From the NCBI RefSeq assembly GCF_945952405.1, contig NZ_CAMFIA010000011.1:87299-151298 (forward strand): a stretch of DNA of 64,000 nucleotides. Direction: 5' to 3'. Source of the DNA: an uncultured Stenotrophomonas sp. Its GTDB lineage: Bacteria > Pseudomonadota > Gammaproteobacteria > Xanthomonadales > Xanthomonadaceae. The notes beneath the pieces are model-generated. The model was not told the origin of the DNA, did not search any database, and saw only the letters and a program-made list of their open reading frames with translations. Below are positions 42,109-50,463 of this stretch, piece after piece (position 1 is the first letter of the stretch; each line of letters opens with the position of its first letter). The position numbers and the translations under genes were made by a program.

Positions 42109-42149
42109 GGGGTCGGATCCCTTTCGCCGCGCGAAAGGGCTCTGACCCC
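42109..42149. repeat. GGGTCAGAGCCC-type palindrome (inverted orientation)
   Basis: GGGGTCGGATCCCTTTCGCC, then GCGAAAGGGCTCTGACCCC. It starts 9 nt after the yqeY stop codon. Same family as 15436-15475. Confidence 0.8.
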
Positions 42150-42202
42150 ATCGATGCACCCGCTTCACCGTCCCTTCGACCTCCGGCTGCTACAACACCC
42201 CC

Positions 42203-43147
42203 ATGGTCGAGCAATCGCACGCCCCTGCCGACACGCGTCCCCACGGTATCCCTGCGCGGCTGCGCCACTACGCCGAGCGCCTGCAGGCCAGTTTCCCGAT
42301 GGCCGTCGCCAAGCGCTTCGTTGAAATCGACGTGCTGACCCAGGCCGCCTCGGTCTCGTTCTACGCCCTGCTGTCGATGGCACCGCTGCTGGTGTTGTTG
42401 CTGTGGCTGACCGCCTCGCTGTACCCGCCCGCGCAGCAGGCCCTGATCGGCCAGATCGGCTCGGTGGCCGGCAGCAGCGTGGCCAGCGTCGCCGACACCG
42501 TACTGCACAACGCCAACAGCCAGCCCAGCGTCGGTTCGCTGGCCGGGCTGTGGAGCACGCTGCTGCTGTTCGTCGGTGCCACGGCGGTGTTCGCGCAGCT
42601 GCAGAACGCACTGAACCGGATCTTCCACACCAGCGGCCAGCGCCTGGAAGGCGTCAAGGCCTGGCTGCGCAAGCGCGTGTTCTCGTTCGGCGTGGTGCTG
42701 GCCCTGGGCTTCCTGCTGATCCTGTCGATGACCGCGACCACCGCCTTGCAGGTGGTGTTCGCGCAGCTGCCCTCGGTGCTGCCCGCGATCGGCTACCTGA
42801 CCTCGCTGCTGCTGTATGCGATGGCCTTCGCCTTCCTCTACCACTACCTGCCGGACCGCCGCGTGGCCTGGCGCCAGGCCTTCATCGGCGGCGCCATCAC
42901 CTCGGTGCTGTTCACCCTCGGCCGCTATGGCATCGGCCTCTACATCGCCACCGTGGCCCCGGGCAGCGCCTACGGCTCGATGGGCGCGCTGGTGATCTCG
43001 CTGGTCTGGATCTACTACGCCACCGCCGTGTTCTTCGTCGGCGCGCTGATGACGGCGGTGATCGACGAGCGCCTGGAGGCACGGGCGCAGCTGGCCACGG
43101 CCGAACTCGACGCGCATCAGCCCGGCCCCGGCGCCGCCAGCGAGTAA
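42203..43147 (+). CDS. yihY: YihY/BrkB-family inner-membrane protein
   Basis: A 314-aa integral membrane protein with six likely membrane segments. Family signatures: ASVSFYALLSMAPLLVLLLW, AQLQNALNRIF, PDRRVAWRQAFIGGAITSVL, YGIGLYIATVAPGSAYGSMG and LVWIYYATAVFFVGALMTAV. Former names (tRNA-processing RNase BN, virulence factor BrkB) are not supported by function. It lies 61 nt upstream of dnaG and may be co-transcribed with it. Confidence 0.92.
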   Translation: MVEQSHAPADTRPHGIPARLRHYAERLQASFPMAVAKRFVEIDVLTQAASVSFYALLSMAPLLVLLLWLTASLYPPAQQALIGQIGSVAGSSVASVADTVLHNANSQPSVGSLAGLWSTLLLFVGATAVFAQLQNALNRIFHTSGQRLEGVKAWLRKRVFSFGVVLALGFLLILSMTATTALQVVFAQLPSVLPAIGYLTSLLLYAMAFAFLYHYLPDRRVAWRQAFIGGAITSVLFTLGRYGIGLYIATVAPGSAYGSMGALVISLVWIYYATAVFFVGALMTAVIDERLEARAQLATAELDAHQPGPGAASE

Positions 43148-43208
43148 ACTAGGGGGAATCTGCCGCCCCTGCTGCGCGCCCTGGCGGCCGCGCCCTGCCC
43201 TGTTGCCC

Positions 43209-44948
43209 ATGGCCCGTATCCCCGACGCTTTCATCGACGACCTGCTGGCCCGCACCGACATCGTCGAGGTGGTGGGCAGTCGCGTGCCGTTGAAGCGCCA
43301 GGGCAAGGAGTACGCGGCGCGCTGCCCGTTCCACGACGAGCGCTCGGCATCGTTCACGGTCTCGCCGACCAAGCAGTTCTATCACTGCTTCGGCTGTGGC
43401 GCGCACGGCACCGCGATCAGCTTCCTGATGAACTATGACCGCCTCGAGTTCCTCGACGCGGTGGATGAGCTGGCCAAGCGCGCCGGCATGGAAGTGCCAC
43501 GCAACGAGAACCCGCGCAGCCCCCAGCAGCAGGACGACAGCCGCGAGCTGTACTCGGCGCTGGACGCCGCCACCAAGTTCTTCCAGAAGAACCTGGAAGG
43601 CAGCGACAAGGCGCGCAGCTATCTCGATGGCCGCGGCGTGGATGAAGCCAACCGCGCGCGCTTCCAGATCGGCTACGCACCGGACGGCTACAGCGGCCTG
43701 CGCGATGCACTGGGCAAGGACGAGCGGCGCATGAAGCTGCTCGACCGCGCAGGCCTGTTCTCCAAGAACGACCGCGGCCACGTCTACGACAAGTTCCGCG
43801 ACCGGGTGATGTTCCCGATCTTCGACCGTCGTGGCCGGGTGATCGCCTTCGGTGGCCGCGTGTTCGAGAAGGACGACGGCCCCAAGTACCTCAACTCGCC
43901 CGAGACGGCGCTGTTCCACAAGGGCCGCGAGCTGTACGGCCTGTGGCAGGTGCGCCAGGCCAACCAGAAGATCGAGCGGCTGATCGTGGTCGAGGGCTAC
44001 ATGGACGTGGTCTCGCTGTTCCAGTTCGGGGTCACCCAGGCGGTGGCAACACTGGGCACCGCGACCACGCCGGACCATGCCGAGCTGCTGTTCCGCAACG
44101 CGCCGGACGTGTTCTTCTGCTTCGACGGCGATGCCGCCGGCCGCCGCGCCGGCTGGAAGGCGCTGGAGTCGGTACTGCCGCGCATGAAGGATGGCCGCCA
44201 GGCGTTCTTCCTGTTCCTGCCCGATGGCGAGGACCCGGACAGCATCGTGCGCAAGGAAGGCGCCGAGGCCTTCGACGAACGCCTGAAGCAGGCCACGCCG
44301 CTGTCGCAGTTCTTCTTCGACGAGCTGACCCGCGAGATCAACCTCGGCACGCTCGATGGCAAGGCGCGCCTGGCCGAGCGCGCCAAGCCGATGCTGGCGC
44401 AGATCCCCGACGGTGCCTTCGGCGACCTGATGAAGCAGCAGCTGGCGCAGCTGACCGGCCTTGGTGGCAACGCCCAGGCCACGCGCCCGGCGATGCCGCA
44501 ACGGCAGCCGCCACGCACGATCCAGCCGGTGGCCAAGCGCAGCCTGGTGCGCGGCGCGATCGCGGTGCTGCTGCAGCAGCCGTCGCTGGGCCTGACGCTG
44601 GGCGGCAAGCACCACTTCCAGGGCCTGCGCCTGCCCGGCGTGGAACTGCTGCTGGAGCTGCTGGGCCTGGTCGAGCAGCGTCCGGACATCAGCACCGGCG
44701 CCCTGCTGGAGCACTTCGATGGGCGTGAAGAGCAGGCCGCGCTGCACACGCTGGCGGCGCAGACGATGCCCGGCGACGACGCGATGTGGACCCAGGAACT
44801 GCACGATGCCGTCGCCCAGCTGGAGAAACAGCTGCTGGTGCAACGTCTGGAAGAATTGTTGGCAAAGCAGCGCCAACAGGGTCTGGACGATACTGACAAG
44901 TACGAACTGCGCGAACTGCTGAAGGCACGCGCCACACTGCGCCTGTAG
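43209..44948 (+). CDS. dnaG: DNA primase
   Basis: A 579-aa primase that makes RNA primers at the replication fork. The N-terminal CHC2 zinc ribbon reads CPFHDERSASFTV with YHCFGCGAHG. The RNA polymerase domain has GRGVDEANRARFQIGYAPDG and the TOPRIM core with VVEGYMDVVSL and CFDGDAAGRRAGWKAL. The C-terminal helicase-binding domain ends ELRELLKARATLRL. ATG 43209 was chosen over TTG 43203. Unlike the E. coli macromolecular synthesis operon, rpoD does not follow; a phosphatase gene begins 23 nt later. Confidence 0.97.
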   Translation: MARIPDAFIDDLLARTDIVEVVGSRVPLKRQGKEYAARCPFHDERSASFTVSPTKQFYHCFGCGAHGTAISFLMNYDRLEFLDAVDELAKRAGMEVPRNENPRSPQQQDDSRELYSALDAATKFFQKNLEGSDKARSYLDGRGVDEANRARFQIGYAPDGYSGLRDALGKDERRMKLLDRAGLFSKNDRGHVYDKFRDRVMFPIFDRRGRVIAFGGRVFEKDDGPKYLNSPETALFHKGRELYGLWQVRQANQKIERLIVVEGYMDVVSLFQFGVTQAVATLGTATTPDHAELLFRNAPDVFFCFDGDAAGRRAGWKALESVLPRMKDGRQAFFLFLPDGEDPDSIVRKEGAEAFDERLKQATPLSQFFFDELTREINLGTLDGKARLAERAKPMLAQIPDGAFGDLMKQQLAQLTGLGGNAQATRPAMPQRQPPRTIQPVAKRSLVRGAIAVLLQQPSLGLTLGGKHHFQGLRLPGVELLLELLGLVEQRPDISTGALLEHFDGREEQAALHTLAAQTMPGDDAMWTQELHDAVAQLEKQLLVQRLEELLAKQRQQGLDDTDKYELRELLKARATLRL

Positions 44949-44971
44949 CGGCAGCCCCCTGCGGAGAGACC

Positions 44972-45472
44972 ATGCTGCTGCGCCTGACCTGCCTGCTGTT
45001 GTTGTCGCTCTGCCTGCCCCGGGTTGCCTGGGCCGAAGCCCCTGCCCTGCCCGAAGTCCGCCCCGGCCTGTATAGCGGTGGCCAGCCCAGCGCCGAGCAG
45101 CTGCGGGCCTTGGCCACGCAGGGCGTGCGCACCGTGATCGACCTGCGCCAGCCCGGCGAGGAGCGCGGCTTCGATGAAGCCCGCGCCGCCGAAGCGCTCG
45201 GCCTGCGCTACGTGCGCATTCCGGTGGCGGGCGCCGAAGGCCTGGACGCGGCCAACATCCGCGCCGTGCATCAGGCCCTGCAGCAGAGCCAGGGCCCGGT
45301 GCTGCTGCACTGCGCCTCCGGCAACCGCGCCGGTGCCGTGCTCGGCCTGGTCAATGCACGCTACGAACACGCCAGCGCCGAACAGGCGCTGCAGCTCGGC
45401 CAGCGTGCCGGCCTGACCTCCCTGGAAGCCGCCACCCGCCAGCGCCTGGACCTGCCAGCCGCTTCGCCCTGA
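44972..45472 (+). CDS. Secreted protein-tyrosine-phosphatase-like protein (DUF442/DSP fold)
   Basis: A 166-aa protein with a signal peptide (LTCLLLLSLCLPRVAWAEA) and a dual-specificity-phosphatase-like domain. Its active-site loop is HCASGNRAG, i.e. C114-x5-R119. The N-terminal block RPGLYSGGQPSAEQLRALAT and VRTVIDLRQPGEERGFDEAR match the DUF442 (Blh-like) family. The general acid Asp is not obvious. Periplasmic location makes a role in phospho-tyrosine signalling unlikely, and a sugar or lipid phosphate is more plausible. It starts 23 nt after dnaG. Confidence 0.87.
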   Translation: MLLRLTCLLLLSLCLPRVAWAEAPALPEVRPGLYSGGQPSAEQLRALATQGVRTVIDLRQPGEERGFDEARAAEALGLRYVRIPVAGAEGLDAANIRAVHQALQQSQGPVLLHCASGNRAGAVLGLVNARYEHASAEQALQLGQRAGLTSLEAATRQRLDLPAASP

Positions 45473-45500
45473 CCCCTCCGCACCAAGGACCCTGCCCGCC

Positions 45501-46472
45501 ATGACCCGCTGGTGGTCGCGCCTGCGACCGGACAACTTCACCCTCGCCCTGCTGTGCACCGTCGGCCTGGCCTCGCTGCTGCCGATGAAGGGCGCCGCCG
45601 CCATCGTCCTCGACGATGTCACCACCATCGCCATCGCCGCGCTGTTCTTCCTGCATGGCGCGCGCCTGCCGCGCGAGTCGATCATCGGCGGCATGCTGCA
45701 CTGGCGGCTGCACCTGACCATCCTGGCCTGCACCTTCATCCTGTTCCCGCTGCTGGGGCTGATGTTCAAGCCGCTGTCGGGCTGGCTGCTGACCCCGGAG
45801 TTGTACCTCGGCGTGCTGTTCCTGTGCACCCTGCCCTCCACCGTGCAGTCATCGATCGCATTCACCTCGATGGCACATGGCAACGTGCCCGCAGCGGTAT
45901 GCAGCGCCTCGCTGTCGAGCATCCTCGGCGTGTTCCTGACCCCGCTGCTGCTGACCGCGCTGGCCGGCACGTCCGGCGGCGTGCACGACCCGCTGCATGC
46001 GATCGGCGGCATCATGCTGCAGCTGCTGGTGCCGTTCGTGGCCGGCCACCTGCTGCGGCCGTGGATTGCCGGCTGGGTCGAGCGGCAGCGCGCGCTGCTG
46101 CGCTACACCGACCAGGCCACGATCCTGCTGGTGGTGTATTCGGCCTTCGGTGAAGCCGTCACCGAGGGGCTCTGGAGCAAGACCCCGCTGCTGTCGCTGC
46201 TGGCCGTGGCGGTGGTGGCCGCGGTGCTGCTGGGCATCGCCATGCCGCTGATCACCTTCATCGCCCGCCGGCTGCGCTTCGGCCGCGAGGACGAGATCGC
46301 CATCGTGTTCTGTGGCTCGAAGAAGAGCCTGGCCACCGGCGTGCCGATCGCCAAGGTGCTGTTCGCCGGTGGCAGCCTCGGCGCCATCGTGCTGCCGGTG
46401 ATGATCTACCACCAGATCCAGCTGATCGTCTGCGGCGTGATCGCGCAGCGCTACGCCAGGCGCAAGCCCTGA
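45501..46472 (+). CDS. Bile acid:sodium symporter-family transporter (SBF-like, YfeH group)
   Basis: A 323-aa inner-membrane protein with about 9-10 membrane segments. It matches SBF_like proteins: DDVTTIAIAALFFLHGARLP, LPSTVQSSIAFTSMAHGNVP, AAVCSASLSSILGVFLTPLL and IVFCGSKKSLATGVPIAKVL. In bacteria these carry organic anions with Na+, but the substrates are mostly unknown. It begins 28 nt after the phosphatase gene on the same strand. Confidence 0.9.
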   Translation: MTRWWSRLRPDNFTLALLCTVGLASLLPMKGAAAIVLDDVTTIAIAALFFLHGARLPRESIIGGMLHWRLHLTILACTFILFPLLGLMFKPLSGWLLTPELYLGVLFLCTLPSTVQSSIAFTSMAHGNVPAAVCSASLSSILGVFLTPLLLTALAGTSGGVHDPLHAIGGIMLQLLVPFVAGHLLRPWIAGWVERQRALLRYTDQATILLVVYSAFGEAVTEGLWSKTPLLSLLAVAVVAAVLLGIAMPLITFIARRLRFGREDEIAIVFCGSKKSLATGVPIAKVLFAGGSLGAIVLPVMIYHQIQLIVCGVIAQRYARRKP

Positions 46473-46482
46473 GCCGGAATCC

Positions 46483-46697
46483 ATCCACGCATGGCGTGGA
46501 TCTACTGTAGAGCCGAGCCCATGCTCGGCTGACGCCTGAGATCCGGAGTAGATCCACGCCATGCGTGGATGCGCCCGATATCAGACGGGGTCAGAGCCCC
46601 TTCGGGGATCCGACCCTGGATCCAGAAGTAGATCCACGCCATGCGTGGATGCGTCCGGTATCAGAGGAGGTCAGAGCCCCTTCGGGGATCCGACCCC
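46483..46697. repeat. Cluster of four SMAG units and two GGGTCAGAGCCC palindromes, with an 80-bp tandem duplication
   Basis: SMAG units lie at 46483-46505 (minus), 46507-46530 (plus, GTAGAGCC subtype), 46548-46570 and 46628-46650 (GTAGATCC subtype). GGGTCAGAGCCCC palindromes lie at 46587-46616 and 46669-46697. The block starting at 46548 and the block starting at 46628 are near-identical (period 80 bp, few differences), so a composite of the two repeat families was duplicated in tandem. It fills the space between the convergent symporter and cyoE genes. Confidence 0.9.
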
Positions 46698-46701
46698 GAG
46701 G

Positions 46702-47595
46702 TCACAACCAGGGCAGGATCCAGTGGTCGACCAGCAGGAAGGCGAACAGCGCCATCAGGTAGACGATGGAGTAATAGAACATCTTCATCGAGAACAGCTC
46801 GTCCGGCGGGTCCAGCATGCGCCAGGCGTACCAGAGGAACACGGCGTTGAGCACGATCGCGCCGCCCAGGTAGAACATTCCGCTCATGCCCACCAGGTAC
46901 GGCAGCAGGCAGACCAGCGCCAGCACCACCGAATACACCATGATCTGCTTGCGGGTGTGCACCACGCCATGGGTCACCGGCAGCATCGGGATCTCCGCCT
47001 TGGCGTAGTCCTCGCGGCGGAAGATCGCCAGCGCCCAGAAATGCGGCGGCGTCCAGATGAAGATGATCAGCACCAGCAGCGACGAGTACGCCCAGTCCGA
47101 CGACCCCTGCATGCCGGTCACCGCGGCCCAGCCCAGCATCGGCGGCATGGCGCCGGCCAGGCCGCCGATGACGATGTTCTGCGAGGTCGCGCGCTTCAGG
47201 TACACGGTGTAGATCACCGCGTAGCCGATCAGCGAGGCGAAGGTCAGCACCGCGGTGATCAGGTTCACCCACAGCACCAGGATGGTCATCGACAGCACGA
47301 TCAGCACGCCGGCGAACACCAGCACCTGCCACGGCTTGACCTTGCCCACCACCAGCGGGCGCCACGAGGTGCGCGCCATCTGCGCATCAATGTGCGCGTC
47401 GAGCAGCTGGTTGATCGCGGCTGCGGCCGACGCCGCCAGCCAGATACCAAGGAAACCGAGCACGCCGGCGCGCACCTGCTCCCAGCTGGGCACACCGGGG
47501 ATGGCCAGGACCATGCCGACCAGGGCGGTGAAGACGATCAGGGCGACGACCTTGGGCTTGGTCAGGTCCCAGTACTGGCGGTAATTGGAAAACAT
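46702..47595 (-). CDS. cyoE: Protoheme IX farnesyltransferase (heme O synthase)
   Basis: A 297-aa UbiA-family prenyltransferase that adds farnesyl to heme B, giving heme O. About nine membrane segments. The metal/prenyl-diphosphate site is N62-x3-D66-x3-D70 ([20 protein letters not shown]), and the second acidic loop is [18 protein letters not shown]. Start ATG 47595 ([20 protein letters not shown]) is the usual N-terminus. The heme A synthase gene ends 5 nt upstream, so the two act in sequence from one mRNA. Also called ctaB. Confidence 0.96.
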   Translation of the reverse strand: MFSNYRQYWDLTKPKVVALIVFTALVGMVLAIPGVPSWEQVRAGVLGFLGIWLAASAAAAINQLLDAHIDAQMARTSWRPLVVGKVKPWQVLVFAGVLIVLSMTILVLWVNLITAVLTFASLIGYAVIYTVYLKRATSQNIVIGGLAGAMPPMLGWAAVTGMQGSSDWAYSSLLVLIIFIWTPPHFWALAIFRREDYAKAEIPMLPVTHGVVHTRKQIMVYSVVLALVCLLPYLVGMSGMFYLGGAIVLNAVFLWYAWRMLDPPDELFSMKMFYYSIVYLMALFAFLLVDHWILPWL

Positions 47596-47599
47596 GGAA

Positions 47600-48763
47600 T
47601 CAGTCCGGGGCACGCAGGCGGGCCAGCAGGCTGACCAGCACGAACAACAGGGCAACGGCCACGCCGTTGTGGGCCACTGCCACTTCCAGCGGCAGCGCCA
47701 GCTTCACATTGAGGATGCCGAGGGTGACCTGCAGCAGCAGCAGCGCGATCAGCGCACTAGCCCAGCCACGCATGCTCGGCAGGCGGAACAGGCGCACGCC
47801 CAGCCACAGCAGGTAGACCGCCACCACCACCGCGAACAGGCGGTGCGCCATCTGGATGGCAATGCGCGAGGCACCGTCCAGCACGCCCCCTTCATAGTCC
47901 ACGCCGATGCCGCGCCACAGGGTGAAGCCCTCGGCGAAGTTGTGCTGCGGCCACCACTGGTTGGCACAGCGCGGGAAGTTGTCCAGCGAGGCACTGCCGC
48001 CACCGCAGGCCAGCGCCGCATAGTTGGCGCTGACCCAGCCGCCCAGTGCGATCTGGGTGACCAGCACGGCCACGCCGATGCGCAGCAGCCACTTCAGCTT
48101 CGGTGCCTCGGCCAGGGTGATCGGCCGGTGCGTGGCGCGCCAGGCCATCCAGGCCAGCAGCGCGAACATCAGCATGCCTCCCAGCAGGTGGCCCATCACC
48201 ACGATCGGCTTGAGCAGCAGGGTCACCGTCCACATGCCCAGCAGCGCCTGGAAGATCACCACCGCCAGCGTCAGCAGGGCCGCCCGTGCCAGGTCGATGT
48301 TGCTCCAGCGCAGCGCGGCGATCAGCAGGATCGCTTCGCCGATCAAGGCCAGGGCACTGGCCGTTGCATGCCAGCCCATCATGTACAGCGGTATGCCGGC
48401 GGCCACCAGCACGCAGGCGGTCACCACCGCCGTGGTTCCGAAACGGCGCTTGCGCGTGGCCAGCAGGGCCAGGGTCAGGATCTCGATGCCCAGCGCACCC
48501 GCCAGGAAGCGGTGCACCTGCTCGCGCCAGGCCTTGTGGGTCTCCAGCGGGCGGATCTCCGCCGCCGGGTGGCCCAGGGTTTCTTCCACGTGCTGCGGCC
48601 AGGTGGCCTGCCCATAGCAGGTCGGCCAGTCGGGGCAGCTCAGGCCGGCATCGGACAGGCGAACGAAGGCACCGAACATGATCGTGCTCGCGGTCATGAT
48701 CATGGCGAACCACGCCAGGCGGTGGAAATTGCGGTGCAGCGCCGGACGCGCGGAAAGGCTCAT
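47600..48763 (-). CDS. ctaA: Heme A synthase (COX15/CtaA)
   Basis: A 387-aa membrane enzyme that oxidises the C8 methyl of heme O to the formyl group of heme A for cytochrome aa3. Eight membrane segments. The conserved motifs are [20 protein letters not shown] near the N-terminus and [19 protein letters not shown], with heme-ligand His in [26 protein letters not shown] and [11 protein letters not shown] 48763 was chosen (a TTG lies just before it). It overlaps functionally with cyoE, 5 nt downstream. Confidence 0.95.
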   Translation of the reverse strand: MSLSARPALHRNFHRLAWFAMIMTASTIMFGAFVRLSDAGLSCPDWPTCYGQATWPQHVEETLGHPAAEIRPLETHKAWREQVHRFLAGALGIEILTLALLATRKRRFGTTAVVTACVLVAAGIPLYMMGWHATASALALIGEAILLIAALRWSNIDLARAALLTLAVVIFQALLGMWTVTLLLKPIVVMGHLLGGMLMFALLAWMAWRATHRPITLAEAPKLKWLLRIGVAVLVTQIALGGWVSANYAALACGGGSASLDNFPRCANQWWPQHNFAEGFTLWRGIGVDYEGGVLDGASRIAIQMAHRLFAVVVAVYLLWLGVRLFRLPSMRGWASALIALLLLQVTLGILNVKLALPLEVAVAHNGVAVALLFVLVSLLARLRAPD

Positions 48764-48773
48764 CAAACGGGAC

Positions 48774-49343
48774 TCACTTCAGTTTCAGCAACGTGGCCAT
48801 GTCCTTGCGCAGGCCCCCGAGGTCGGAACCCGGGGCATGGCGCATGATCACGAAGCCGTTCGGATCGATCACGTAGACCGGCAGTCCCGCCGGATCATCG
48901 ACGCCCGGCAACGCCGCGCGCAGGGCTGGCGACGGAGCCAGCGGCCGCAGCGCGGGCAGCGAGGCGATCGACGCCGGTGGCGTACCCAGCCACAGGATCT
49001 CGACATTATCGGCGTTATGGCCGAACAGCTGCCACACCTTGCCCAGTCCCTGCGACAAAGTGACGCACTGCGCGTCGCAGGCGCCGCCCGGCGCCACCAG
49101 CAAGCGCCAGGTACGGGCCTCGGGATTCCACGGGTAGGGCTGGCCGCTGGCCAGGGTCGGCGCCTGCTGGCGCAGGTCCACCGGCGGCTTCAGCAGCTGG
49201 CCGGCATTGCGGTGCGCGGTCGGCTGCCAGCCGGAAAAGCGCAGCACGGCGGCCAGCGCCATCGCCCCGAAGAACACGGCAAACAGCAGCACCAGGGTCC
49301 GGCGGCCGGAGCCGCGCGCCTGCGGGGACGTAGCAGTGTTCAT
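48774..49343 (-). CDS. Membrane-anchored Sco/thioredoxin-like protein of the oxidase locus
   Basis: A 189-aa protein with one N-terminal membrane anchor (LVLLFAVFFGAMALAAVLRF) and a periplasmic domain. A C-x3-C pair (C89 and C93, GGACDAQCVTLSQGL) after a beta strand (WRLLVAP), plus a late VYVIDPNGFVIMRHAPGSD, follow the plan of Sco copper chaperones. However, the usual CPDVCP context is changed. It lies 10 nt upstream of ctaA and near SURF1, so a part in CuA or CuB assembly is inferred. ATG 49343 was preferred to 49352. Usually annotated only as hypothetical. Confidence 0.75.
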   Translation of the reverse strand: MNTATSPQARGSGRRTLVLLFAVFFGAMALAAVLRFSGWQPTAHRNAGQLLKPPVDLRQQAPTLASGQPYPWNPEARTWRLLVAPGGACDAQCVTLSQGLGKVWQLFGHNADNVEILWLGTPPASIASLPALRPLAPSPALRAALPGVDDPAGLPVYVIDPNGFVIMRHAPGSDLGGLRKDMATLLKLK

Positions 49344-49391
49344 GCGGGGCATTTTCTCATGGTTGGGAAAGGGATGCGGGTGGGGTGCCCC

Positions 49392-49454
49392 GGTGGCGCC
49401 GGCCACTGGCCGGCATCCAGGAAACCAGCGGAGCCGGCCAGCGGCCGGCACTAC
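49392..49454. repeat. Inverted SMAG pair; its CTAC end is the stop codon of the SURF1 gene
   Basis: A degenerate unit at 49392-49415 (GTGG instead of GTAG) and an intact minus unit at 49432-49454. TAG at 49451-49453 (minus strand) ends the SURF1 frame. Confidence 0.88.
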
Positions 49455-50167
49455 TGGGCAATCGGGCGCCTCCTGCGCCGCTCCAGCACCAGCGCGACCA
49501 CCAGCACGGTCAGCGCCAGCCCGAACCACTGCACGGCGTAGCCCAGGTGGCGTTGCGGCGGCAGCGTGTTCGGCAGCAGGTCGAGGTCGCGCTCATCGCC
49601 GAATGGCAGCGCCGGATCGAGCCGCAGCACGCGCTCGGGCAACGCCGGCAGCCCGAGCGCGCCGGCCAGCCCCTGCGCCGGCAGCCGGCTGGCCAGCCAG
49701 CGCCCGGCTGCACCGGTGGCCGAGAACGCCGGCCCCAGTGCCAGGCCCGCCGAGGGCGGCGGCGCCAGCAGTCCGCGCACCGCCACCGGCGAAGGGGGCG
49801 CCGGCACCTCCGGCAGGGTGCGATCCGGCGGCAGCGCGCGCCAGCCGAGATCAACCAGCAGTACGCTGCCATCGTCACTGCGGAACGGGCGGTAGATCTT
49901 CACTCCGGCGCGGCCATGCCGGGTCTGGTTGTCCAGCAGCACCACGCCGGGCAGGAAGCGGCCGTGGTCGGCCACGCCGTGCAACGCGCCCGGCGCCGCC
50001 AGTGCCTGCGCCAGGGTCAGCACCTGCGCTGCAGCTGGACCCTGCGCATCCAACATTGCCTGTTTGGCATGCATGCGCTGCAGCTGCCACAGCCCCAGCG
50101 CAGTGAATCCGGCCATCGCCAGCAGGGCCAGCAGCCATCCGAGCAGGCGTGTGTGCTGGCGCATCAT
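49451..50167 (-). CDS. SURF1-family cytochrome oxidase assembly protein
   Basis: A 238-aa protein with two membrane segments (about 8-28 and 205-228) and a periplasmic loop. The signatures are GFTALGLWQLQRMHAKQAML, FLPGVVLLDNQTRHGRAGVK, VLLVDLGWRALP and RHLGYAVQWFGLALTVLVVA. SURF1 helps insert heme A into subunit I. Start at 50167 (MMRQHTRLL), with 50164 also possible. The stop codon TAG belongs to a SMAG palindrome, and the C-terminus RRRRPIAQ is just before it. Divergent from the DUF2909 gene. Confidence 0.93.
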   Translation of the reverse strand: MMRQHTRLLGWLLALLAMAGFTALGLWQLQRMHAKQAMLDAQGPAAAQVLTLAQALAAPGALHGVADHGRFLPGVVLLDNQTRHGRAGVKIYRPFRSDDGSVLLVDLGWRALPPDRTLPEVPAPPSPVAVRGLLAPPPSAGLALGPAFSATGAAGRWLASRLPAQGLAGALGLPALPERVLRLDPALPFGDERDLDLLPNTLPPQRHLGYAVQWFGLALTVLVVALVLERRRRRPIAQ

Positions 50168-50224
50168 GACAAGTCCGTGCAAACGCGGTCAGATAGGCGC
50201 ATCCACCCTGCCCTCGAGCCGCGC

Positions 50225-50443
50225 ATGAGTGATTCGCTGAAGACCCTGCTGGTAATCGCGTTTCTGATCGTCATCGTCTGGAATCTGGGCGCCGGCCTGT
50301 ATTACCTGCTGGTCGACCGCGGCCAGACCAAGCGCACGGTCAACGCACTGACGCGCCGCATCTCGGTGTCGGTGGCCTTGATCCTGCTGGTGATCGTGAG
50401 CATCTACATGGGCTGGATCAAACCGCATGGCATCGGCGGCTGA
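50225..50443 (+). CDS. DUF2909-family twin-transmembrane protein
   Basis: A 72-aa protein with two membrane segments (LLVIAFLIVIVWNLGAGLYY and ISVSVALILLVIVSIYMGWI) joined by the basic loop DRGQTKRTVNALTRR. This matches DUF2909, which is almost always found at cytochrome aa3 loci. It is the only plus-strand gene in the oxidase cluster, divergent from SURF1 and convergent with ctaE. It may aid oxidase assembly. Direct evidence is lacking. Confidence 0.9.
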   Translation: MSDSLKTLLVIAFLIVIVWNLGAGLYYLLVDRGQTKRTVNALTRRISVSVALILLVIVSIYMGWIKPHGIGG

Positions 50444-50463
50444 CGCCGCCAGCGCCGGCACAG

